From assembly GCA_004565275.1 (NCBI GenBank), contig SDOX01000166.1, forward strand, positions 181,680-245,679: a DNA stretch of 64,000 bases. Direction: 5' to 3'. The notes below the pieces were generated by a model. It searched no databases. It was not told the origin of the DNA and saw only the letters and a program-made list of their open reading frames with translations. Of the stretch, positions 21,609-31,466 are shown piece after piece. A program made the translations under genes and the position numbers. Positions within the stretch are counted from its first letter, which is position 1. Each line of letters starts with the position of its first letter. The stretch is from Nannochloropsis salina CCMP1776 (Eukaryota; Sar; Eustigmatophyceae; Eustigmatales; Monodopsidaceae).

Positions 21609-23818
21609 ATGGATGCATGCGACGTTCCCTCGGATCCTGTGGTGGAATATGAAATCAGAGACGGTCTCCGGCATGTAAAGCCGTACATTTATTCGTTTTA
21701 CGCGCGAGCCAAAGGCCGGTGGTGGGGACGCACGATCTTGGATGTGTTTCAAAAGGTATTCAAGTTGTAGGTCAATCCGGTCACGCCTCCCTTCTTGTTG
21801 TCTGGGATCCTAATGTCCGCTCCTACGCCGGGCCCAACTGAAGCTCTCCTCTTCTTGCATCCTCCCATTCTTTCCTCTCCAAGGAGTTTCGCACCTACAA
21901 TCCCCAATACTATGCGGACAGCATCGAATCGGGGACCATCACCGTGAACGGACGCCGGGTCTCCCCTGCCTACGTCCTTCGGAACAACGACCTCATCCTC
22001 CACAAATGCCACCGACACGAGCCCCCAGTGACAGGCGCCGAGGTGATGTTATGAGAGACATCTCGGCAGACACATGGGCGAGAGGGAGGACAGGGAGGAC
22101 AGGGAGGGACGGGGGCAGGCATGCGGGTGGGCAAAGTCAAGTCTCGGGCGCTCCTCAACCCTCCCTCTCTCCCCCCGCCCCTCCAGATCCATCCTGTCTA
22201 CGAGGACTGCCACTTGCTGGTAGTGGACAAGCCGGCGACCATCCCCATCCATCCCTGCGGGGCCTACCGGCACAACTCCCTCCTCGCCATCCTTGCCCAC
22301 GAGCGCGGGAAGCGAGGGGCAGGGCGTGAAGGGGAGGGAAGGGGCGAGAGAGGAGGCGAAGAGGGAGAGCGCGCGGGGAGGGACGATGCAGGTCCGAGTA
22401 ACGGCTCGGGGGGCGCGGTCAAGGCGCAGGAAGGTAGGGCTTATGCAAAGGGGGCGGCGGACCGGCTTTTCCTCATCTACCGGCTGGACCGGCTCACTTC
22501 CGGGTTGCTTATCATGGCCAAGTCGTCCGCGCGTGCCCACGACCTGAGCGAAGAGCTCCGAGGAGGGCGGACGAAGAAGTTTTACCTGGCGTTGGTGCAC
22601 GGCAACATGATGGGATTGGAGGGAGGAACGAATGAGCAAGGAGGTGGGAAGGAAGTACTGTTCGACGACTGGTGTGCGGCCGAGGAATGGAAGGAGGACG
22701 AGGAGGACGGCGGGAGGGAGGGCGGGAAGGAGGGCGGAGGAGGAGTGGTGGGGAGGGGTGAGGAAAGGGGGGAGGGAGGGGGGAGGAGCGGGCCCAGGAA
22801 GGAGGACCGAGGGGACCGGAAGACGGAGAAGAAGAGGAGGAAGCTTTTGAAGCAAGAGCGGCGGCGACAGCGCCTGCTCGTCCGAGGAGGGGGGCAGGCG
22901 CCAAGGGAGGAGGAGGGGGAGGAAAAGGGAGAGGGGTTAGGAATAGGGGAGGAGGGAAAGGAAGAGAGAGGAGGGAAGGAGGGAAAGGAAGAGGGAGGAG
23001 GAAAGGAGGAAGAGGGTGAGGGAGGAGAGGGAGGGGAGAAAGAGCAGCTGCCCACCTTAAGCGAGTTCCCTCCTTCTCCAGGTTTCCCGCCCTCGGCCCT
23101 GGCTCCCATGCGGTGGCGGGTGCAGAGAGACGGATCCATCTCTGTAGAGGCCGGCATCGCCTGCCTCTCGTACAGAGACGCGCGCTACGCCTGCAGAGAT
23201 CAGGGGAAGCCATCGCAAACCCTCTTCCGGCCCGTGATGTACCTGGAAGACGGGGTGGAGGTGGGGGAGGAGGGAGGTCGGGGAGAAGGAAGAGAAGGGG
23301 AAGGAGGGCGGGGGGGGAAGACATTGGTGCTATGTCGGCCCATAACGGGCAGGACGCACCAGATTCGGTGCCACTTGCAATGGCTAGGATTCCCCATCGT
23401 CAACGACCCCCATTACGGGGAGGTGGGGGCGGGGGGAGGAAGCGGGGCAGGAAGGGAGAAGGAGCGAGCGGCGGCCTACGAGAGTCTTTGCCCGGTGGAG
23501 GACGAGGGAGGGGCGGAGGGCGGGAGGAAGGGGGGGATGGAGGAGACGGAGGAGGAGCGAGTGGCGCGCCTGTGCCCTTACTGCCACCACGGCGACGAGG
23601 CGATGTTCAAGGAAGAGCAGCTCCGGCATCGGGGAATTTGCTTGCACGCGTGGCGTTACGAGGGCAGGGGCTGGGCCTTTGCGACCAAGGCGCCGGCGTG
23701 GGCGGGGGGGTGGGATCCGGGGGAGGGGGAGGGGAGGAAGGGGGACGGGGGGCGGGACGAGGAAGGTGGGGGGCGGGACGAGGAAGGTGGGGGGCGAAAA
23801 AGAGGGAAAGAAGGGTGA
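21609..23818 (+). CDS. RPUSD2: RluA-family pseudouridine synthase, RPUSD2/RIB2-like
   Basis: Converts uridine to pseudouridine in RNA. Three phase-0 exons: 21609-21755, 21884-22042 and 22187-23818. The N-terminal part closely follows human RPUSD2 and the yeast RIB2/PUS8 N-terminal domain: DGLRHVKPYIYSFYARAKGRW, an S4-like segment (SIESGTITVNGRRV) and HRHEPPVTG. The catalytic block is YRLDRLTSGLLIMAKS, with the nucleophilic Asp at residue 203, followed by KKFYLALVHG. A roughly 150-residue Glu/Gly/Lys insertion (22640-23070) splits the domain before RPITGRTHQIRCHLQWLGFPIVNDPHYG. The C-terminus (CPYCHHGDEAM, CLHAWRYEGRGW, PAWAGGW) matches the RPUSD2 tail. No fused deaminase domain is seen. The stop is only 161 bp from the bestrophin stop on the other strand. 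Confidence 0.9.
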
Positions 23819-23978
23819 AAAAGAAAGAGACAATAGAAAGCAGAGATTTCCGCCCTCCTATTCGATTGTCATTGATTTTTACAGCTGCCGCGAGGCATTC
23901 TTTGGATACGGTGTGCTTTGGTCCCTCCACCTTTCCTTCCCCCTCCTCCCCTCCTCCCTTCCAGCTCTCTTTCCCTCC

Positions 23979-25599
23979 CTACAAGCCACCGGCTACCCCC
24001 CCAGCCTCCGAGACGTTGTGGACCGAGACGGGAGGGTGGTAGAGGGAGCCGGTGCTACTGCCCTGGGTCTCGGCGAGGGTGGCCTGCATGTCGCGCCTGG
24101 GGGGTTTGGGGAGGTTGGGAGGGAGGGGAGGGAAAGGTGAGGTGGAGGGAGGGGGATGGAAAGAGCGGACAGCCAAANNNNNNNNNNNNNNNNNNNNNNN
24201 NNNNNNNNNNNNNNNNNNNNNNNNNNNNNNNNNNNNNNNNNNNNNNNNNNNNNNNNNNNNNNNNNNNNNNNNNNNNNCTTCAGGACGCACCTTTCCCCTC
24301 CCTCCCTCCCTCCCGCCCTCCCCCCCCGCCCTACATGACGCTGTCGGCGATCACGCCGGTCCAACTCGTCTTGAGGACGCGCTGGAAAGGGTCTTCGATC
24401 AACAGCCCGATCTCCAGGATCCCGAAGAGGGCCCAGGTGCAGAGGCCCGTGACGAAGACCAGAGAGACGGGGGAGAAGTCGGCGACGAGGACCATGGGGA
24501 GGGACCAGAGGTAGAGGGTGAGGAAGCGGGAGGTGTGGCGCGCGTAGGATAGGGGCACGGGCGTCTGCACCAGGCGTTCGCAAGCACCGAGGAGGCCGCT
24601 CAGGTCGTTCACGAGACCCAGGAGGGAGAGCCGCTCCCGAGAGGAGAAGGACGGGCTTTCTGGCACGCCTCGGAAGAGCAGCCCGAGCCGGTTACAGAGC
24701 CAGAGGGGCTTGTTGCTGCTCAAGTCCAGCTCCTCGCTCACGTGGGGCCCTAACAGACGCGTCAACTCTAGCTTGCGCGAGTCCCCCGACAGGTGCTCCC
24801 GCAGAGCCAAAGGGTAGGCGCAGATCAAGCGGGCGGCGGCAGTGACTTTCTCTGAGCCTAGACAGTCTTCGTACAGGGACATCATCCGCGCCAAGTCCCG
24901 GGACTTCCCATGGAGCTTTTCCCACAGCACCCGGCCCTCCCAATACCGGCCGTAGGACGTGTTCGTCCGAAAGACGAGCAGAAGGCCCAGGGAACTGCCC
25001 AGGAGGGTGTGGACGCGCGAGGGAATGGCCTGGAGGTTGAAGTAGGAGCCGACCGCCGAGACCAAACCGGCCCAGAGCATGTTCAGCATGACCACGTTCG
25101 AAATCCGTTGGAGCACCTGCGACCCCGGCAGGTTCATAATGTTGTGCAGCCAGTCCCCGCTTGAGTAACGCTCTGCTTGGGGAATGGTCGTGAGTTCTCG
25201 GTCGGGCCCGCGGCGCCGGAACGTGACCACATCGTGAGGGATGCCCGCCCGGCCCATGCCCCGGACCCCACGCAGGCGGGTCAAGGTCGACCGAGACCAG
25301 ATCCGCCTTAAGAAATGGATGTATACTTTCTTGCTGACTTTCTCCACGGCAAGAGAGAAGTGGTTAAAGCGGGCGAAACGGCGGGTATTTTGCATGCTTG
25401 CGTGCCGGCAGGGAGGGCGGAGGCGGCGTGGTAGTGATGACGACAACGTTTTTGGCATGGGAAGGATGTCGTGAATGCCCCTTCCATCGCTCCTGAACAC
25501 GTCACTTTTCGTGACGTAAGGCTTCTCAAGTATTGTGGGGGGCACGATAAAGGCTTGTGCGGTAGTGCTGAGGAGAGCGGCTATGAAAAGGAGGGCCAT
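23979..25599 (-). CDS. Plastid-targeted bestrophin-family anion channel
   Basis: Bestrophin/UPF0187 channel, the family that includes plant VCCN1 and the algal plastid bestrophins. Exons 25599-24335 and 24096-23979 join in phase (ADSVM then RDMQATLAETQ) across an intron containing the assembly gap. The Met at 25599 starts a textbook signal peptide, MALLFIAALLSTTAQA, followed by FIVPP. Phe at +1 after the AQA cleavage site is the signature for import into heterokont complex plastids, and a basic, Ser-rich transit-peptide-like stretch follows. Core features: WAGLVSAVGSYF, GSSLGLLLVFRTNTSYGRYWEGR, the long cytosolic region and the ending WALFGILEIGLLIEDPFQ. Likely in the thylakoid or envelope, moving Cl- or HCO3-; the substrate is not readable. 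An in-frame upstream Met at 25812 would hide the signal. Confidence 0.85.
24178..24277. other. Assembly gap (100 N)
   Basis: Exactly 100 N, a conventional placeholder, so the real length is unknown. It lies within the intron of the bestrophin gene and does not interrupt either exon. Confidence 0.99.
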
Positions 25600-26515
25600 A
25601 CTGGGAACGCCGTGTCCTGGGAGGAGTCGCCTCCGACTAGTATTTTGGCGTATGTCTTGGAAACCACCGGCTGAAAAATACAGGGACAGGGTACAGAGGG
25701 GTGACGATTGGTTACCCAATGGGGTAACCATCAACCCTGTGTGTTGTAGCGCGTTGTTTGTTGTAATCAGAGCTCGAAAGCAGGCAGGACAGGGGCACCG
25801 GAATCTCATCACATTCAGCCTCTGGCAGTGCGTACGTTGCGCGCCCAGACACCCGATTTCCTACGACATTGGCAGCAAACGAACGCAAAACATGCCTAAA
25901 TCCCCCCTATGATCCACGTGTACGCTCCTTGTGACTTCATGCCACGCAAAGCCGGGCCACGAGTTCGAGTCTTTTCCACCTCTCGTGTGTTTTCATTATC
26001 CCCGGCGGGGGGCCTCCGCAAGCGACGGCAGAAACTGAACGTGACGGGACTGCCTGAAGGGGCACAACAGAAAAGTTGCCGAATTTCAACCATAAAAGGT
26101 GGGCATACTACCCCTACCACCGGAGTGTACGTATGTTTCAGTGCGGGCAAGGCCCCCAAGTCTTGTTTGGTCTTCCGCTGGCGTCTAGGTCTTCATCTCA
26201 TGCTCTCGCTCCCAGCACCTTTATGTGGCAAAATGAGCGACCCGCCCACCGGGGGCACCGCCCTGGGCGAGGTACGCGTGCTCTCAAACGCATGAACTCT
26301 GGACTCGCATGCACAAAGGGTCTTTACGACTTCCTGCGCCCCCGATCATGCCCAGAATGCCTTCCAGACAGGGACTCTGGTGAAACCTCCTCTGGTGGTC
26401 TTCCCTTGGGTCTCGCGCACAAGAACCTCAATCCTTCCTCCTTCTTCCCGCCCTTCATGCCGCCGGAACAGGGCAAGAGAATTCGTCTCCGGCCTTACGC
26501 ACGGCATTGGCGGGC
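25600..26515. promoter_or_regulatory. Divergent intergenic region
   Basis: Between the starts of the bestrophin and CUE-domain genes. Balanced composition and a few short frames of no recognisable family. No RNA gene was seen; a GAGTTCGAGTC match to a tRNA T-arm at about 25961 has no tRNA around it. Confidence 0.4.
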
Positions 26516-27860
26516 ATGGCGCTGAACACTTCGCAGCCCCCGCCGACCCAAAGCGGGGAGGAGGACCCCCCTCCGCCCCGGATCTCGTACGAAGACGCCA
26601 TCGCCACCTTGCAGAGCATGTTCCCGGACAGCGGGTGGAGTGCGGAGGCATTGGGTGAGTGGATGGGGAGGGAAGGACACGGGCACGGGCCGATGGTCAT
26701 TAGGGGGGTGTCTCGTCGTGTGTGGTCGGTCTCGGTTTCAGAAATGCAGGGGCCAGCTCCTGACACTCCTGTTCGTGGATCTCCCTCCATACCCATCGAT
26801 CTCCTTCCATACCCATCGATCTCCCTCCATACCCATGTCTTGTTCGGCAGGCCGCTTGCTCCGAGAGAACCGCTGGCACATGGAGGCCACGATCGAAGCC
26901 CTCCTCCGCTCCTCCCCCCCTCCTTCCCCCCTCCCCCCGGGCCCGTCCTCCCAAAGCCGCCCGGACTCTAGGGCTTCGCAGGAGGAAAGTGACGCAGCCC
27001 TTGCCCGGCGTCTCAGCATCGAACTCGGAACGCCCCCCCTCCCTCCGCCTCCCCTCCCGTCCCTTCCTCCTCCCCCGCTCCCCCATCCGCTCATCCGCCC
27101 TCCCTCCCGCCCTCCCTCCCGCCCTCCCTCCCGCCCAACCGCCCCCCCTCTTCCCCCCGCCGGGGTCGACCCACCGTTCTCCCCGACGACTTTTCTCCGC
27201 CTCCCTGGCCCCCGCCCTGGGACCTCGCCCGTTCCCCTTCCCTCCCTCTCCCCCTCCCCTGCGCAGCAACTCCGCCTGGACGAAGAGCTCGCCCGCGCCC
27301 TCCAACGCGAAGACGAGGTCGCCGCCCGAGCTTCCTCCTCCGTCCCGCTCGCCCCTCCTGGCTCACGGCCCCCCCGTCCCTCCTATCCCGTCCAACCCTA
27401 CCCCAACCAGCACCTGCGCCGACGCCGACCTTCCCCTTCCTCCCTCCCTCCCCCCTCCTCCCCGTCCCCTTCCTTCCTCCCCCCGGGGGCGGAGGAGAGC
27501 CTGGCCTCGATCAAGACCAAGCTGGGCGAGGCGGGCGGGAGCATGAAGAAGCGGGTGCGGGAGTTGTACGCGCGTTTTTTGAAAAATACGGGGGGCGGGC
27601 CCCAGGGGGGAAGCCGAGGGCATGCGCCGCTCGCGGAGCAGGAAGGGGCGGAGGACGGGGCGGAGGACGCGGGGGAGGAAGTGGTCTTGTTCCATCCCGC
27701 CACACAACAGCCGCGCGGATCGGTGCCGGGACAACAGGGAAGGGAGGGAGGGGGGAGGGAGGGAGGGAGGGAGGGAGGGAGGGGGGGGAGGACGTGGGGA
27801 GTCCGTCGACGATGGAGTCGAGGCGGATGGTGTAGAGGGAGGGAGGGAGGGAGGGAGTGA
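26516..27860 (+). CDS. CUE-domain protein
   Basis: Exons 26516-26654 and 26851-27860 join in phase inside the domain. At residues 25-70 is a CUE-type ubiquitin-binding domain: EDAIATLQSMFPDSGWSAEAL continuing into LLRENRWHMEATIEALL, with the MFP motif and terminal LL typical of the family. Further on, DAALARRLS and DEELARALQREDE resemble the short acidic-Leu segments often found after CUE/UIM domains. They are followed by a Pro-rich region, a basic helix (SIKTKLGEAGGSMKKRVRELYARFLK) and a Gly/Arg/Glu tail from GGGA repeats that may partly be untranslated. Proteins of this type act in ubiquitin sorting, but no exact orthologue is claimed. Ubiquitin binding is known for the family and inferred here. 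Confidence 0.68.
26777..26836 (+). repeat. 20-bp tandem repeat, three copies
   Basis: Three near-identical units of GATCTCCCTCCATACCCATC lie in the intron of the CUE-domain gene, ending about 15 bp before its acceptor. The middle unit has a C-to-T change. The repeat supplies the C/T-rich tract upstream of the splice site. Confidence 0.85.
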
Positions 27861-28336
27861 GGGAGGGAAGTGTTCTAAGTATCCGTGTGGGCAGAAGGGA
27901 TGGAAGGCGGGAGGGAGGGAAGGAGAGAGGGAGGAAAGGAAGAGAAAGGGAAGGAAGGAAAGAGAAGGAGGGATGGGAAGAAGATTTGAGACAAGTCGTG
28001 GTTGTAAAGCGGTGGACAAAGGAGGGGTTGAGGGAAGGGGGACTGGAATCTGGCCATCGCAGCGTCTTTTCGAGAAAGAAAAAATCAAATAAAAATTAGC
28101 AAGAATTGGAGATAGTCGGAATGCGTGAGGACGGCGGCCTCCTTGGCCGGATCTTTCTTTCGTGGGGACAGTCGCTCCTCCTGCGCTGCTCTCGCAGCCC
28201 TTTATCGCCGACCTTTCACCTCGTGGGCTTCTAGAAATTTCCACCATCTGTCCCCGCCACAAGCCCCTCTCGATCCCCCCCCCCGAGCAGTCCAGTCTTC
28301 CCCCTCCCTCCCGCCCTCCCTCCCGCCCTCCCTCCC
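27861..28336. other. Convergent intergenic region
   Basis: The left side is GGGA-repeat DNA and the right side is mixed with short CCCT runs. An AAATAAAAATT stretch near 28088 may serve 3'-end formation. No gene was seen. Confidence 0.45.
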
Positions 28337-30839
28337 TCAATCCTCCCGGCCCCAGTCTCCGTCGAAGCCCGTGAAGCCAGCCAGCAAGAAGGCGTGGTAG
28401 TAAGGTTTCTTGGCGATTTTGGAGCACCAGTTCCAGGCACTGGTGAGGCGGCCGTCGATGCAACTGCCCCCGTCGTCCCCATCCCCATCGAAGGCCCGCC
28501 GGAAGAAGTCCGTGAGCACGTGCATCTTCAGATTCCCTGCGGACCCCCACACGTCCTTCGCGTAGGCCGCCAGGGCCTGGTTGTAGAGAGCGTCCGCCCC
28601 CGTCCCTCTCCTCCCGCGCTGCTTCCCGCCCTCCTCCGGGTCGCCCTCCCCCCCGTCCTCCCCGCCTTCCTCGTCCTCGTCCGACACCCCCTCCTCCTCC
28701 TCCTCCTCCTCCTCCCGCGTACCATACACCGAGGCCAGGAGGCATTCCTCGACCACCTTGGCGATGGGGGAGAGGATGCGGGGGACCTGAAGGAGAAGAA
28801 AGCACGGGGGAGGGGGGAGGATGAGACGATGAGGAGGGAAGGTGGGATGATGAGGAGGGAAGACACCCCCCATAAACGCGTGACGCGCGGAGAATCGCGA
28901 GGCTTGCATCCCTCCCAAACTTTGATGGACCCCACCACCCGGAAGCCCGCCGCCGCGACCGGCGCAGCACCCGACCCTCCCTCCTCCTCCTCCCCTCCCT
29001 CCCTCCCTCCCTCTCTCTCCCTCCCTCCCTCCCTCCCACCTGCGTGTACTTGTCGATGAACATCAAGGCGTTGGGCACGTCCCGGTCCCCCAAGTGTACG
29101 ACCGAGAGGCCGACCCACGCCCCACACTCCCGCTGCACCCGCTGGAGGATGCTCCGCATCTCGGCCCCCACCGCGGGACAGGCCTGGACCCGGTTCAGCC
29201 CCTGCCCGGTATTCAGGAGGGTGTAGGAGGGGGAAGGCGAGTAGGAGGGGAAGGAAGAGGAAGGGGAGGAAGGCCCCGGGGGGGAGAGCAAGTCCTGGTC
29301 GGCCAGGAACCAGAGACGGAACATGCTCTGCATCACCTCCCGCCAGAGCCGGAGGGACTGCCAGACGTAGGTGTAGTGCGTGGCGTGGTCGTGCGAGAGC
29401 TTGGGCCCGACGCCCCCGCCCTCGCTGCCCCGGAAGTAGCCGGCGCCATAGCCCCCCCCGTACCCGTAGCCCCCTCGGGACCGCCCACTGCCCCCAAAAC
29501 CGACGGCCCGACTTCCCCCCCCGATGGCCAGACTGAAGCCCTCCTCCACCTCGTCCACCGCGAAGTTGTCTTGGAGCTGGCGAAGCACGCGTTTCACGGG
29601 CCGGACGTTGAAGTTCAGGTAGTTGTTCGCGTCCGCCATCGAGTCCAGGAGGCGCTGGACGTCGTCGGAGGACAATTCCCCCTTCCCCCACTCCACCTGC
29701 AGCTCCCGCGCCGCCCGCCTTTTCATCCAGGCCTCCCGCATCGCTTCCGCCCGCCCCCTCTCTCCCCGCCTCGCACTCACGTCCCTGGAGGCCAGGAGCA
29801 CCCGCGCGTCCTGTAGGAAGCCCTCCTGAGCCCGATCCTTGAGCAGGGCGCCCACCGTGGCCAGTGGCTTGACGCAGGACCCGAAGCCGATCTGGGCCTG
29901 GAGCGATCGTCCCTGCGCGTCTTGGAGCATGTACATGAGCTTCCCGTGCGTCCCCCGGAGCTTCTCCGGGTTCATCACCTTGTACCGACGCCCCACCTCG
30001 AAGATTTCCCTGAAAAAGTCGCCATGCTCGGCGATCGGGTGCACGACAAGGGCCCGCCCCCTGGCGGGGTCTGCGCAAATCATCAGGCCCAGAATGGTGG
30101 CGAAAACGCGCTCGAGCTCCTCCACCATCCGGCTCTGCCGCGTCGCCCGCCGTCCCAGCGCGTCCACGTGGTCCGTGTACGTGCTCACATTCAGCGCCGA
30201 CTCCAAAACCCCGAGCAATCGCCGTTCCCGGGCCGTTAAACGTAAGGGCGTCACCTCCGCCCGATCCCACAGCATTTTCTGGGCGGCGGGCCGACAGAGG
30301 AAGGCTTGCGCCTGTGACACTTCCTCCTCGTAGCGATCCACCCAGTCGGGGGGCACGGCTGTGTCCTCCGGCGGCCCCTCCACCCTGACTGACCCCCCCC
30401 CGGCCACAAAGCCCGGACCTTCCTCCTCCTCCCCCTCCTCCTCCCCCACCATCATGTCTGCCACCGCTTCCTCCTCCTCCCCGTCCTCCCTCCCGCCCGC
30501 CTCCCCCGTCCCTATGACCCCCTCCCCCTCACGCTCCTCTGCCGGGACCTGGGGGGGCGCCATCACGTCTCCCAGCAAGGCTTGCACCCGGTGCTCGGCC
30601 CGTTTGCCCCGCCGGTGCTGGAAGAGCCAGCATGGACGGCAGAAATCCTCCTCGCACCCCAGGCACGTGACCTCCGCCGTCTGATCTTCGCATTCGATGC
30701 AAAAGACGGGAGGAGAGGTGGAGGAGGAGGGACAGGAAGAGGAGGACGCGGGGGGGAGGTCGACGGGAGCGGCGGGGGGGCCCTGGCAACGGGCGGACTG
30801 CGCCTTTGAAGGTTCTTGAGGAGGAAAATAGCCGTTCAT
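28337..30839 (-). CDS. DUF2009-family protein with N-terminal B-box-like zinc finger
   Basis: Two exons, 30839-29040 and 28786-28337, join in phase (FIDKYTQ then VPRILSP) for 749 residues. The N-terminus carries a Cys/His cluster of B-box type (CIECEDQ, CLGCEEDFCRPCW, QHRRGKRAEH, about residues 47-85), then an acidic linker. The rest matches the conserved eukaryotic family DUF2009: LNVSTYTDHVDAL, GRRYKVMNPEKLRGTHGKLMY, SCVKPLATV, KLSHDHATHYTYVWQSLRLWRE, NTGQGLNRVQ, GLSVVHLGDRDVPNALMFIDKYTQ, and the ending SCIDGRLTSAWNWCSKIAKKPY. The family occurs in plants, algae and protists and has no assigned biochemical function. A GYGYGGGYGAGY stretch and a poly-Glu run are local insertions. Confidence 0.9.
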
Positions 30840-31466
30840 GGACGATGGGGCCTCATCCGTGACTGAGAGGGGGTATGCATGGGTGGCGTTTGAGAGAGAG
30901 TGGTATTAGAGGCGGGGCAGGCATCGTGTAGAGTGGAGTGGAGAGGGGGGCTGTGATGGGTGAGGTCGATCGTGAGAGGAGGAGGACCGGAGACATTCAA
31001 ATGAACCACAACCTTACCACGATCATCCATGAGCGTGCCCACCCAAGATGAATGTCAGGGACTCCAGGCGCCCAGGTAGCTCTAATCAATGCACAAAGAA
31101 GCAGCCTAGGAGGGTGGGGAAATAAGAGTCTGGTCAATACCTTGTCGACTCCGGTCCCAGTCACCAGCACAACCGAGCCTCGACTGCGATGATATGGTCG
31201 GCGCACTGACGGGAAATGGTGCCAGCAGCAGGTGTACGCCCATACTCAGACTTCACCCGTGCGTCGAGTCGGTTGTGCACGCGGCCGATGCCTGTAAAAA
31301 TGGTGGAAGGCCTCTGTGTCGTAGCGAGCCGGTCGTCACGCTCGGGGCGAGAGGCGAGGGCTCCACCGCCCACGGACAAGCTTACCCTTTGTCTCAGATA
31401 GATGGGGATGGATCATGTCCGTGCACAGGCAATCAAAACACGTCTCAACGCATTTCACCGACAGAT
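30840..31466. promoter_or_regulatory. Divergent intergenic region
   Basis: Between the starts of the DUF2009 gene and the ChaN-like gene. It must contain both promoters; no element was recognised. Confidence 0.4.

Noticed and set aside
23816-24177. Separate small gene left of the assembly gap
   Set aside because: The frame joins in phase to the bestrophin C-terminus (SVM then RDMQATL), so it is the last exon of that gene.
25950-25980. GAGTTCGAGTC as the T-arm of a tRNA
   Set aside because: No acceptor, D or anticodon stems can be paired around it.
27363-29039. Continuation of the DUF2009 frame past 29040 to give a 1158-residue protein
   Set aside because: After FIDKYTQ there is a GT donor and the sequence turns into GGGA-repeat translation. 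The family tail lies in a spliced exon at 28786-28337.
28528-30270. 580-residue minus-strand frame overlapping the DUF2009 gene
   Set aside because: Out of frame with the clearly conserved DUF2009 exons; an open shadow from high GC.
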